A stretch of DNA of 64,000 nucleotides from Caenorhabditis elegans (taxonomy: Eukaryota > Nematoda > Chromadorea > Rhabditida > Rhabditidae): assembly GCF_000002985.6 (NCBI RefSeq), contig NC_003280.10, positions 3,034,501 to 3,098,500 on the forward strand. The letters run 5' to 3'. The first letter of the stretch is position 1, and every line of letters begins with the position of its first letter. The position numbers and the translations under genes were made by a program. Below are positions 9,823-20,995 of the stretch, in pieces. The notes beneath the pieces are model-generated. The model saw only the letters and a list, made by a program, of their open reading frames with translations, was not told the DNA's origin and did no database searches.

Positions 9823-11537
9823 ATGTCAGAAAGCTTGAATATTGACTTCGAGGTCCCCGAGCATTTGATTAATCACTATTACGTGTCGGGTACAATTGCA
9901 TTACTACTCAACTTATTAGTCATATACCTTCTGTTGTTTCAAAGCGGCAAGCTAGACAACTTTCGATTTTATTTGCTGGCTTTTCAGGTAACTTAAACAA
10001 AATATTTGTATGTTCAAAAAAATCTTTGAAAAATTCCAGGTATCTTGTACGGCATCTGACGTGAACATTGCCTTCCTATTCCAGCCTATTCCACTATTTC
10101 CACTGTTCTCTGGATATGGGCATGGGTTTATGTCACGTTGGTTTGGCTGGAGCACGCATACGCTATTTGTAAGCATTTTGAGCAATTAACAGTCAAACAA
10201 CAAAGCCAAACTTTCAGACCCTATTCACATTACTCCTTAGCGGTCAAATCGAGGTTCTCACAATATGCTTCCTCCGCAAGTACAAGGCAATCATGCAGCT
10301 GAAAACTTTATCAAACCCGTCAAGTAGCCTAACCTATATTATAATCTACCATTTATGCATGTCCTACTCACTGGCTATCACACTCGCATGGTACTTCAGC
10401 GAGACTAGTAAAGAAGATCAATGGAAGTTGATTAGTCAAGACCATCCGTCGCTGGTCCCGAAGTATCAGCAGCTTAATGAATTTTATTACACATACTTCA
10501 ACAGTGCATATATTTTTATTATATTCCTAGTGCTCACTGCTGCTGGAACCTTAAAGACGATCATTGTGATATCTCTTCTAGTACTTCGAATGTTTAAAGT
10601 TCTATCAGATGTTAAAAGTCGCCTATCGAAGGGGACACTGAGCAGGCATAAGGTTGCGCTGAGAAGTTTGATTATGCAGGTACAGGATAATGGAAATTGA
10701 AGGTAAATCTTCAAAATTTCCAGTTCATGACAACCCCAATATCCTTCCTACCACCCTTCATGCTGGTAGTCGTCGCCTTGTTTCCAACCAGCTACTCTCA
10801 AGGTTCCAGTTTTACTAAAAACTAGTAGTTGACAAAGTTTTTCCTACTGGACTATGTAAAACCATCTCATAGGTCTTTGGTCTGTCGCATACCCGTCGCG
10901 GCGGACTGGCAGACCAGGCCTCCGCACTCACATCACAGGTAAAGCAGGAGAGGCCCTACGACGACCTTACGGCGGTCCGGGGACAGATGTCTGGCAAACA
11001 AACTCAGCTCAAAACTCCGGGTCGTTGGGGGCCGTCGCCGTCGCCGGCCCAGTGGTAGACTATTAACTGGAAGCCCGCTATAGTCTCAAAAACCAGGCCT
11101 CCGCACTCACAACACAGGCCACACGGGAGCGGCCCGGAGACCGAAATCTGGCAAACGAATTGCGTGTCAAAATTCAGGCCGCCGACAGTCCATCTTTGAG
11201 ACGCCCCTGACCCGGCGCCGGTCCGGTGAAGGCTGATTGGTGGCCCAACGGTGTCTAAAAGTCCTGGCCGCCGGCAATCCTGCTTTGAGCCACCGCTACT
11301 GAGCCAAATTTCAACGTTTGTTTTAGTTGGGCCGCTCCAGCTTTACCTGTGAAAATGTTTCTCTAGCTCAAATTTTCCGCCTCAAATTTTTCAGCAATCT
11401 CCCAGGGCTCTTTTATGGTCTCCACCACCCATTCCATAATCAACTCCCTGGTTGTCCTTACCACGTACCCGGAATTCAGAAAAATTCTCATGTTCTGGAG
11501 GAAAAAAGACGCTAGAAGGTTGATAAGCTTTCGATGA
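9823..11537 (+). CDS. Serpentine chemoreceptor, class I (sri), copy 1
   Basis: Exons 9823-9987, 10040-10168, 10218-10679, 10724-10802 and 11395-11537 give 325 aa, the usual size for nematode Sri receptors. The sequence opens [20 protein letters not shown], then helix 1 with SGTIALLLNLLVIYLLLF and [13 protein letters not shown]. Other family landmarks follow in order: [69 protein letters not shown] and [19 protein letters not shown]. The tail is KKDARRLISFR. These genes encode sensory-neuron receptors for unknown ligands. All intron positions match copies 2-4, but the last intron is swollen to 592 bp by GC-rich sequence. There is no sign of decay. Confidence 0.92.
10870..11310. repeat. GC-rich inserted sequence in last intron of sri copy 1
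   Basis: GC-rich block with internal near-repeats of ACCAGGCCTCCGCACTCACA (about 10913 and 11092) and GGCAAAC...AACTC stretches, in sharp contrast with the AT-rich surroundings. The other sri copies lack it at this intron. Likely a transposon-derived insert, family not recognised. Confidence 0.6.
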
Positions 11538-11718
11538 AGCCGTCTAAAAAACTTTTTTTTCAGAATACCAACATTGCTTTCATCTGTCAGACCGACTGCC
11601 TCGCCGAGAAATTGAGCAGGTGAAGCATGCTCTCTGGTTGCCGAGCCTTGAAATTTGATTGATTATAGTAATTGCATTATGCGCACCAAGGTACCACCAA
11701 GGTGTAAAGTCATTTTAA

Positions 11719-13553
11719 ATGTCTGAAGTAGTTGATTTTGAAGTTCCGTGGCATCTGATCTACCACTACTACATCTCGGGTTCGATTGCGATTTTTCTGA
11801 ATTTACTAGTCATCTATCTAATTTTATTCCACAGCGGGAAGCTGGATGGCTTCAGATTTTACTTGTTGGCTTTTCAGGTTGGTTTTGTTCATTTTAACAT
11901 TTTATATTGAGATATATGTACTAATTTTAGATCTGGTGTACCGCTTCAGACGTGAACATTGCGTTTCTAACCCAGCCAATTCCTCTATTTCCAGTTTTTG
12001 CTGGATATGGAGTAGGGTTTTTGTATGATTGGTTTGACTGCAGCTCGTTTACGTTATTTGTGAGTAGCCACAAATTTTTTTGAGTCTATGGGGAATCTGT
12101 AGCTTTGTGACAGTAGTCGGCTATAGGGGCTTCTTCAAGAAAATGCACGTGGTGCCAAGTTGTCCCATTACGGTTTGATCTACTAAAAATGCGGGAATTT
12201 TTTGTCCAAACAAATGTGACGTCAGCACGTTCTTAACCATGCGAAATCAGTTGAGAACTCTGCGCCTCTTCTAACGAATTTTTTGTAGATCAACGTAGAA
12301 AAATTCGGCAAATCTCTTTTTCCAATGTTTGCCGAGCACGGCAAAATCGGCAAATTTGCCGCACACCCCTGCTTTGGACCTACTTTCTGGTTGGAACCGT
12401 AAAAAAGCGGGTATTTGTGAGTAGTCATATATTCACTGAGACCATATCAAAGTTAGGCCGTTTTAGTCCAGCTGTTTCAAAAAACGGGCACACCTTGTTC
12501 GAGCTTTGGTCAGACTTTTGACATGCTTTCTCACGTTCTTCACAATTAAATTTGTCAAGGATCGGGGCTAATTTTAAGAGCCTGGTATTTTAAGGTTTAA
12601 GTCTTCAAGGTCTGCTCAAAGTCTAACCAAAGTTTGACCAGGTTTTGTTCAGCCCTTGTAATACGACTTCTGTTGATTGTCAGCTAACTCAACCATAATC
12701 AAGCTTCTACCAACTTCCAGGTATCCTTCACATTCCTGCTCAGCGGCCAAATCGAAGTGCTTACCATCTGCTTTTTCCGGAAACACCAAGCAATTATGAA
12801 ACTCAAGCAATCAACTGACAGACTTCCCTACCCATTTATCTACGTCCTATGTATGAGCTACTCCGTAGCTATATCTACCGCATGTCATCTGATCCGAATA
12901 AGCAAGGAGGAACAGTGGCAGTTGATCCAGCTGAATCATTCATCTCTGATTCCGCAGTTTCAAAGGCTTCGAGAATTTTCTCTAGGCTATTTGAATTATG
13001 GATTAATCGCTTTCTTTGTGCTAACGGCATTTGGAACATTTAAGACAACGATTGTGATATCTGTTTTGGTATATCGGATGTATAATGTATTATCTATGGT
13101 GCAAGGTCAATTGTCAAAAACTACATTGGCCAGGCATAGAGTAGCATTGTGGAGTTTGAGCATGCAGGTAAGCTTTCCTAGCTCACAGCTCATTAATCAA
13201 TATGCCCCGCTACCAAAGCAAAGTTTCAGTTCATGACAACCCCGATATCCTTCCTCCCGGCATTTATAGTCCTTGTGGTCACTTTGTTCCCAACTGCATA
13301 CTCACAAGGTACCTGTTACCTTGGCTATCCTAACTTATCCGCAAAATTTCAGAAATTTGCCGTTGCTCACTAATGGTTGCTACCACACATTCCACAGTGA
13401 ATTCCTTGGTTGTAATAACGACGTACCCAGAGTTCAGGAAGACCTTCATGTTCTGGAAGAAACCAAGGTGGGTAGAGTTAGGTTTTTTTGAAGTATAGAG
13501 TTTATTGCAGGAAGCTGCATAGAATCTCGTCGCTGCGTCCTAGTGGCTTGTAA
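11719..13553 (+). CDS. Serpentine chemoreceptor, class I (sri), copy 2
   Basis: Exons 11719-11877, 11931-12059, 12721-13167, 13230-13308, 13353-13467 and 13511-13553 give 323 aa. The start MSEVVDFEVPWHLIYHYY is nearly the same as copy 4 at 16503. Landmarks are [64 protein letters not shown] and [16 protein letters not shown]. An extra small last exon encodes KLHRISSLRPSGL; copy 4 shares this exon, copies 1 and 3 do not. Intron 12060-12720 carries a foldback element and a GCCGAGC-type repeat. Frames are intact, so it is probably functional. Confidence 0.92.
12147..12376. repeat. Foldback element (GATCTAC...ATGCGGGA type) plus CGGCAAA repeat
   Basis: 12147-12298 is a copy of an element with inverted ends, GATCTACAAAAAATGCGGGA-like on the left and its complement near ATTTTTTGTAGATCAACG on the right. 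The interior is TGACGTCAGCACGTTCTTAACC. It is followed by 12300-12376, a TTTGCCGAGCACGGCAAA-type repeat ending CGCACACCCC. Both sit in the sri copy 2 second intron. Confidence 0.8.
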
Positions 13554-13749
13554 CATCGAGAGGTGATCGGGCGGTTCAAGGAGAAGCTAATTTTTGGAAC
13601 AATATGACATAAGCTTTTGCTTTTCTGATTTGAAATAATAAAATATTACCTACATTTTCACGTGCTCTTGTTAGGAAAGACATTCGAAACTTGACTCATT
13701 TTAGCTAGTACTGATAGTGATCACAAACACTAAATCGGCAGTAGACACT

Positions 13750-13987
13750 CTTATACCTTATACCTTATACCTTATACCTTATACATTATAACTTATGCCT
13801 TATACCTTATACCTTATACCTTATACCTTATACCTTATGCCTAATATCTTATACCTTATACCTTATACCTTATACCTTATACCTTATACCTTATACCTTA
13901 TACCTTATACCTTATACCTTATACCTTATACCTTATACCTTATACCTTATACCTTATACCTTATGCCTTATACCTTATACCTTATAC
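13750..13987 (+). repeat. 7-bp minisatellite (ACCTTAT)n
   Basis: About 33 nearly perfect tandem copies of the heptamer ACCTTAT, with a few ATGCCTT or ACATTAT variants, between sri copies 2 and 3. Confidence 0.97.
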
Positions 13988-14177
13988 GATGTCAAACACC
14001 AAGTTGGCCAAGCCTTTGACAAAAAGCTGGGACTACTTCCGAGTATGTATGATCAGAAAGTATCTGGAAAGAAAAGCCTAGCGCACGCCTTCTAGAAAAA
14101 CTTCACCTGTTCTTGTTTCTCCTATCCAAGGTTTCCGACAAATCGACATCACTTTTTGCTCCCTTTAATCACAGAGC

Positions 14178-15853
14178 ATGTCCAACCCGTTGAATATCGA
14201 TTTTGAAGTTCCCTTCCACATGATCTACCACTTCTACACCACTGGCACTATCGCCGTGTGTCTTAATATTCTGGTTATCTACCTGATATTGTTCCATAGT
14301 GGAAAACTAGACTCTTTCAGGTTTTATTTGTTGGCTTTTCAGGTGGCAATCTATTGATTTTTATGTTTTTCAATTAGAAATTGGAGGTTTAGATAGCGTG
14401 TACATCTTCCGACGTGAATATTGCGTTCCTCATTCAGCCTGTCGGGTTATTTCCGATTTGTGGAGGGTATGGCTATGGGATCCTGGCACGATGGTTCCAC
14501 TGGAGCTCTCATACTCTTATGGTAACGGGGCTTAAGCTATTTCCAGGATTTTTTCAGCCTAAGCCTAAGCCAAGCGTAAGCCTAGATCTAAGCCTGAGCC
14601 TAAGCCTAAGCCTAAGCCTAAGACTAAGCCTAAGACAAGGCCTAAGCTAAAGCCGAAGCCTAAGCCTAGGCCAAAGCCAAAGACTAAGCCTAAGCCTAAC
14701 CCTAAGCCTAAGTCTAAGCCAGAGCATAATCCTAAGCCTAAGCACAATCCTAAGCCTATGCCTACGTCTAAGCCTAAGCCTAACTCTAAGCCTAAGCCTA
14801 AGCCTACGCCTAAGACTAAACCTTAGACAAAGCCGAAGTCTGAGCCGAAGCTTGAGACTAGGCCTACGCACAAGCCTAGGCCTAAGCCTTAGCCTAAGCA
14901 TAGGACTAAGCCTAAGCCTAAGCCTAGGCCTACGCCTAAACCTAAGCCTAAGCCTAAGCCTATTACAAAAATATATCCAAGATTCCAGACACTGTTCACA
15001 TTATTCATAAGCATTCAAATTCAAGTGCTGACAATTTGCTTCCTACGAAAGCACGAGGCCATTATGAACCTTAAATCTACTGTGAAATCCAATAATTACT
15101 GGATTTACATACTAACCTACATATTTTGCCTATCATTCTCCTGCCTTATATCTTTCTCAATTTTCATCGCAGACGCTACCAAGGAAGATCAGTATAAGGA
15201 ACTGCAGGAGGTCCTTATCCAGGGCTTCAGCTGTTTTCAAGCCTCTGAAACTTTCAGCACTACCCGGAGTACGTGGACAAATTCCGGGAGCTTCCAGAAT
15301 TTGTGGTCTACGTGATAAACTGGCGGATGAAGGTGTTCTTTGTGCTGACTGGGTTTGCAACGCTGAAGACTACAGTGATGGTATCCTTCCTAGTTCTTAG
15401 GATGTTCAATGCTCTGTCAGCTGTGAAGAGTCGTCTGTCGAAGAATACAATAGCAAAGCATAAGATTACGCTGAGGAGCTTGGTCATGCAGGTGGGTCAG
15501 GATCAAGCTTCAGAGCTCGGCGGGAGACTCTGATCCATAAATTTCCAGTTCATGGTGACCCCGATCTCCTACGTCCCAGCGTTCATGCTTCTTGTGGTAA
15601 CGCTATTCCCAACTGAATACTCACAACGTAAAGTTCCCTCCATGCAATTTATATTTCTATTCAAGAACTTGCAGAGATCTCCTGGTACTCTATGATGATC
15701 GCCACTATGCACTCGATTCTTAATTCTCTTGTGGTGATAACGACGTATCCAGAGTTCCGGAAGACGTTGATGTTCTGGGGCAAAGATTCAAGGAGCACTA
15801 ATCCTATTCTTATTACTTCAATGATCCCGTCGGTGTCTCACCGGACTTCGTAG
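14178..15853 (+). CDS. Serpentine chemoreceptor, class I (sri), copy 3
   Basis: Exons 14178-14342, 14393-14521, 14989-15210, 15258-15491, 15549-15627 and 15675-15853 give 335 aa. It opens [20 protein letters not shown], close to copy 1. Landmarks are [69 protein letters not shown] and [15 protein letters not shown], and the C-terminus is longer than in the other copies. Odd point: the long third exon of the other copies has an extra 47-bp interval here (15211-15257). Read through, it brings a stop at 15314; removed as an intron (donor GTCCTT, acceptor TTTCAG), it restores the aligned protein. It is either a new intron or a frameshifting insertion that would make this a pseudogene. Intron 14522-14988 is a telomere-like tract. 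Confidence 0.82.
14553..14962 (+). repeat. Interstitial telomere-like hexamer tract
   Basis: The longest such tract here: about 400 bp of diverged GCCTAA units filling intron 2 of sri copy 3, again C-rich on the plus strand. Confidence 0.93.
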
Positions 15854-16502
15854 GCGAGTAAGGATGTGGAGACGTGCCTGCCAACCACAAAAGCCTATTT
15901 TAAACTCAATGATCTTTATAAAAAATTCAACATCATCTTAATCATAACTTGGTATCCGCTTGACAATCCTACTCGTTTTCATCAGACGTCATACCAAAAA
16001 GCGCATGGGCTTCTGGTCTTCTTCCTCGCAGTTGACGCGCTCCATTGACAATCGTCTGCCGGACAACGTGTGGGAAAAATACATTCTGAAAACAAATTTT
16101 GTTGTAAGCTTTCGGTTTCAGACTGGAACTCAAAAGAGCTATTATGTTCTGGAGGGAAAACTAGTTTTGAAAGTTTTTATTCCAAAAAAACAACAATGAT
16201 ATCATATATCAGACCAAATTTTAAAAAAATTGAACCCTCTCGTAGGCACGTATATTCAGCGCGACCAACGCCTCGAAAATTTTTAAAAAAGGCGGGAAAA
16301 AACATTTGAATTCGCCAAGAGGAATTTCACCGCAGCGCGTGCAAAAATGTCTGCATTTGCGCGTGACGGTGTTTGCACAAATTACACCAAATGGTCGAGC
16401 TGAAAACACGTGACGTAGGCAGGTGAAACTTGGTGGCAAGTCGTTAATCGATTATATCCATTACATCACGCGCCCCAATGTGTGTGTGTAGAGTCGTTTT
16501 AA
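15854..16502. other. Intergenic with dispersed repeat fragment
   Basis: 15985-16075 carries the repeat with GCGCTCCATTGACAATCGTC and CCGGACAACG, also found at 18790-18960 and 53640-53720. The rest is AT-rich. 16310-16440 contains a short stretch also ending in ACCTGCCT/CAAACTT. No gene is seen. Confidence 0.55.
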
Positions 16503-17822
16503 ATGTCTGAGGTCGTTGACTTTGAAGTTCCGTGGCATTTGATCTACCACTACTACATCTCTGGTACAATCGCCATTTGTCTCAATTTACTAGTCATCTA
16601 TCTAATTCTATTCCACAGTGGGAAGCTTGATAACTTCAGATTTTACTTGTTGGCTTTTCAAGTAAGTTGAGTGCCCTTTAACATCTTCCAAAGCAGATTT
16701 CAGATCTGGTGTACCGCTTCCGATGTGAACATTGCGTTTCTATTCCAGCCAATCTTTCTGTTCCAAATTTTAGCTGGATACGGCCATGGATGGTTTTACG
16801 ACTGGTTTGATTTTACCTCGTTCACGTGTTTTGTGAGTAGATTTTTCTAGTTCTGTGATTGCAACCAGATCACTGAGCTGTCAGTTCTCAGATCTAGTCA
16901 ACGGTTGAACTGACCTTGAAAAATGACTAGCTTTGGAGTGTGCTCGAGACTGACTCAAAACTAGATAGATTTTCAACCATACTCAAGCATCCAGGCAATC
17001 TTCACATTACTGCTCAGTGGCCAAATCGAAGTGCTCACGATCTGCTTCTTCCGTAAACATCACGCAATTATGAAGCTGAGACCCACCACTGATAAAGTAC
17101 CCTATCCAATTATCTATGTACTTTGCATGTGCTACTCCATAGTCATCACGTTGTCATGCTACTCTATCCGAATAAGCAAGGAGGAACAATGGCAGTTGAT
17201 CCAATTGAACTATCCATCTATGGTGCCGCAGTTTCAAAGGCTTCGAGAATTTTCGATAGTCCGTATGACTTATGAATTGATTACTCTTTTAGTGCTTAAT
17301 GCAGTTGGAACGTTTAAGACGACGCTTGTGATATCTGTGTTAGTATTTCGAATGTATAACGTGTTATTTTTGATGCAAAGTCAATTGTCAAGAACTACAT
17401 TGGCTAAGCATAAGATTGCGTTAAAATGTTTGGTTTTGCAGGTGAGCTCGCGCGCGCGACAATTATAAGCTGCCATATATAGATAATTCCAGTTCATGAC
17501 AACACCTATATCCTTCCTCCCGGCGTTCGTGCTTCTTCTGAACGTGGCATTCCCAACACCATACTCACAAGGTACGTCTCCCCCGTGACTCCCCACCTAT
17601 CCAATCGGCAAGCTCCAGAAATATCTAACTTTTCACTGATGGTTGCTACCACGCACTCCACAGCAAACTGTTTGGTAGTGATGACAACATACCCAGAGTT
17701 CAGGAAAACTGTGATGTTCTGGAAGAAATCGAGGTGAGTAGGATTTGGATTTTGTTGAGTTATTTTATTTTTTCAGGGGTTCGCGTGTAAGCATCTCATC
17801 TCTGCGTCCCAGTAATTTATAA
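16503..17822 (+). CDS. Serpentine chemoreceptor, class I (sri), copy 4
   Basis: Exons 16503-16661, 16704-16832, 16995-17441, 17493-17571, 17619-17733 and 17777-17822 give 324 aa, in frame. It is very close to copy 2: the same MSEVVDFEVPWHLIYHYY start, the same six-exon structure, and a last exon RGSRVSISSLRPSNL matching copy 2's RKLHRISSLRPSGL. Landmarks are [58 protein letters not shown] and [13 protein letters not shown]. The array alternates 1/3-like and 2/4-like members, suggesting duplication of a two-gene unit. Confidence 0.92.
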
Positions 17823-18151
17823 TTGCATGAGGGGAAAATAATTGAGGAAGTACTTAATGAATTTGTTCGAACTCAAGCCAAGCCTGTTTATTTACATTCA
17901 TAAAAGTGCCATGAATTCAGGTTTGCACCTGTTAAGCTCATGGAAAATAATGAAAAATATGATAAATTTCGTAGATCACTTCGTACATATTTCAGCTTCT
18001 GTTGAGACGTATGCAATCACTTAGATGTTCAGGCTCACAAATCCATAGGCGTTGAGACCTGCCTGCCTACCACATAATATCTTGTTCTAGATTCGTTTTA
18101 AAGCTTGCTACCCAATGTATTTCATGTCAAACTCAACAATTTATTATAAAA
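17823..18151. other. Intergenic, convergent 3' ends
   Basis: 329 bases between the sri copy 4 stop and the MADF gene stop. AT-rich, with no recognisable element. Confidence 0.5.
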
Positions 18152-19816
18152 TTATCTCGATGATTTCTCGGCCAAGTCCCGATACAAGTCCGCCACACAA
18201 TTGTACTCCTTCTGATCAAACGCCAATACTGTATCGAAAAGCGCCTTGCGGAGCAGCTTCACACGTTCCGGCTGCTCTCGAGCAATCCGTGTCGCTTGGT
18301 ACGTGACTTGGAGCATTTCTTCCGCAAAGTCTGGAGCATTCTGCAAAACGCAAGCTCTTTATTGAAAACTTCTATGCACAGAAACCCTTACCAATTGCTG
18401 TCTCGGAGGCTCTGTAGGCATCACTACCACCGTGCGAGTCTCACTGCCGTGCCGAACCTCCATCACGTGCTTGTTCTGCTGGTTTCGCTGAAGGGAAGCG
18501 GTCTTCATGGCGGCATACTCGAGCGTCGGGTGGATCAGTGGCGGCTCCGGGTTGTGGTAGGGTTCCTCGGGATGATAATCGGTGAAGGTTCCCTGGGTAG
18601 AGGTGAGGGTAGAGCTCATCGAGGTTGTGGGGCTCTCTGGGCTGAAAATTGGGACATTTGAGATTTTAGAATTTTGGCGGGTTCCTGCTAGCCATCTGAG
18701 ATGCGATTTTTACCATGTACGTTGCTACAAGAGCCCGAGTACCGCTGAGAAGAACCGCCGTTAGGTAGGGGTGCTGAAGGGCTGCGAGGGGTTCTTTCTG
18801 GGTTCCGCCGGCCTTAAGCACGGGGTTCTGGCCTTTCTCATTGAATTTTCGCGCTCCATTGACAATTGCCTGCCGGACAACGCGTGGAAAAGTGCCGTGT
18901 ACTCCACACGGGCAAATACATCAATTTTACAACTAAAAACGAGCCGCGACGCGACACGCAACGCGCCGTAAATCTACAAAAAATCTCTCCGACACAAAAT
19001 GGCCTAGTTCGGCAAACTCTGCCATTTCGATTTATGAGGGAAGCCAGAATTCCGTGCTTAAGCCACTAGCCACCATGCCCATATGTATATATGCTCCGCC
19101 CACGCAGCTCTACCGTTAGGATCCATGATTCGGAACGCAACACCAACTTACTCAGCGACATCATCCCAAATAATATCCGGATTCTCATACGGCTCCTCCT
19201 CAACATCCATCGAATTCTCGTCGTCTCCTACGATTCCGACACCCCCAGCTGGCTCCCTTTTCTCAAGTTGCTTCGTCTTTCTCATCCGATCCTCCCAACC
19301 TTCAGAGACTTCTCGATAGAACCGGACGAACGGATAGTACTCCCATTCTAACAGATGGGCTTCCGTGTCCACTTCGTTGAGCCCCTTCCGAGAGATGGCG
19401 TCGCGCAGACGGTTCCGCAGTGAGTCCTTGGCGGTTTTGAACACCATTTGGACCATTTTGGCTGAAAATTTACTTTTTTAAATTAATCTTTTGTGTTGAA
19501 AAGCACACTTCTACTCACTATGCAACAACGTGCCGGTCCTTCTATAAACCTGAACCGCCACCTCCGGGTACAGCTTATTCGCGTTGTACGTGTTCTTGCA
19601 ATTCCAGATCGCCGGGATCTTTTCGATCTCGTTGAGCACCACTTTTCGTAGTAGGACGTCCCGAACCTCGGCCTTCTGGAATCCGATTTCTGGAGTTTTC
19701 ATCATCAAAAAGTACTTGGATAGTGGTAAGTTTCGGTTGAGATCCGGTTGCGGGAGTTGCTCGGCCGGGATTGATAGAGGCTGCTTGTAGAGGGGAACGG
19801 ATTCGGAGAATTTCAT
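18152..19816 (-). CDS. MADF-domain protein, copy A
   Basis: Exons 19816-19519, 19461-19152, 18641-18392 and 18340-18152 give 348 aa. Residues about 60-160 form a MADF-type (Myb/SANT-like) DNA-binding domain: RKVVLNEIEKIPAIWNCKN, then YPEVAVQVYRRTGTLL, then the helix KTAKDSLRNRLRDAI and LLEWEYYPFVRFYREV. An acidic stretch (DDENSMDVEEEPYENPD) follows. A disordered proline- and threonine-rich part comes next, then a conserved C-terminal helix block, EEMLQVTYQATRIAREQPER and LLRKALFDTVLAFDQKEY, which sits where MADF proteins often carry a BESS protein-interaction motif. It is probably a nuclear transcriptional regulator. It is divergent from, and clearly paralogous to, the gene at 22335, with the same four-exon plan and phases. 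Confidence 0.85.
18790..19010. repeat. Dispersed repeat in MADF copy A intron 2
   Basis: Contains GCGCTCCATTGACAATTGCC, CCGTGTACTCCACACGGGC and GCGACGCGACACGCAACGCG in the same order as at 53640-53945, so this is one repeat family with two or more long copies here. Confidence 0.8.
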
Positions 19817-19904
19817 TTTAGCTGGAAAAAATAGATTTTAGGGAGAGTATTATAAGATTTCCAAAGTGAATACAGTGAGCAAAAAGAGATGTCAATTTTT
19901 GCCA

Positions 19905-20035
19905 CGTGGTGTCAGATATCGGTTTGATCTACAAAAAATGCGGGATTATTGAGCCGCAGACAACTCAACCGATTTCGCAAAAATTCCCGCATTTTTTGTA
20001 GATCAAACCGTGATGGGGCATCTTGACACCACATG
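19905..20035. repeat. Foldback element (ATGCGGGA type)
   Basis: Ends are inverted: GATCTACAAAAAATGCGGGA at the left and its complement TCCCGCATTTTTTGTAGATC at the right. The same ends appear in the copies at 12147, 20483, 20857 and 53740. Confidence 0.9.
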
Positions 20036-20482
20036 TTTTCGCCAAACTTAGAATAGGACAAATTCGGAAGTTTTCTTTTCTGATATTTCAGAATTTTGCA
20101 AAAATATCGATTAATTTAAATAAAGCAAAATCCACATCCCCAAGGAACTCCACTTCTTCAAAAATTCTAAAAATTAAAGCTAAAACCAGAAAAAGAAAAC
20201 CCGAGAGAAAACCCTCTCAGCTACGGCGGTTTATTCCACATAAATACGCGACTAGAGAGACGACCGGCGAGAGAGTGTGCCGAACAAGGAGACGCAGACG
20301 GTTGAAGACGGCCGTGTGTTGTGTACGCGCGCGCACGCACACCCTGAATACACTCCGCCGTAGAGGAGACGGCCGCCGCTGTGAGTGGACGGCGGCGGAG
20401 GTGGGGAAGAGGAGGACGGATACGGGAAACTACTTTTGAGGGGTGTGACGTCACGCGTGGTTTTTACCTGAAATTCTCATTT

Positions 20483-20612
20483 CGGCTTGATCTTCGTTGA
20501 TCTACAAAAAATGCGGGAGAAGAGGTGCAGAGTTTTCAACTTATTTCGCATGGTTAAAAACGTGCTGACGTCACATTTTTGGGCAAAAATTCCCGCATTT
20601 TTTGTAGATCAA
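20483..20612. repeat. Foldback element (ATGCGGGA type)
   Basis: Same inverted ends as the 19905 copy. The interior includes AACGTGCTGACGTCACATTT. Confidence 0.9.
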
Positions 20613-20856
20613 ACCGTAACTGGCACCAAGTGGGACATTGGAGGTCACGTCTACGCTTCTAGCAGTCCAGAGAGTGTGGTCTGTTGAAGAGACACAGATA
20701 TCCAGGGCTATGTGGACCGGTGATTCGTGGGTCTTGCAGCGAAAATGACGTCAGGCGATCTTGCAGCAAGTGCACCCTGCGCTCGTCCATTCGAACGTTG
20801 TAGAAACCCTTCCACTGCAACTTTGGTGCTGTAGACCCACGTGGTGTCAGACTGCC

Positions 20857-20995
20857 CCATTACGGTTTGATCTACAAAAAATGCGGGAATTTTTCGCCCA
20901 AAAAAATGTGACGTCAGCTGACGTTCTTAACCATGCAAAATCAGTTGAGAACTCTTCGTATGTTTTCCCGCATTTTTTGTAGATCTACGCAGATC
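20857..20995. repeat. Foldback element (ATGCGGGA type)
   Basis: Same inverted ends. The interior has AATGTGACGTCAGCTGACGT, with the TGACGTCA core shared with the other copies. Confidence 0.9.

Noticed and set aside
13795-14019. Open frame of repeated PYTLYLI residues
   Set aside because: Translation of the ACCTTAT minisatellite.
845-14962. Telomere hexamers as a chromosome end
   Set aside because: Tracts are short, diverged and inside introns of intact genes; no terminal array.
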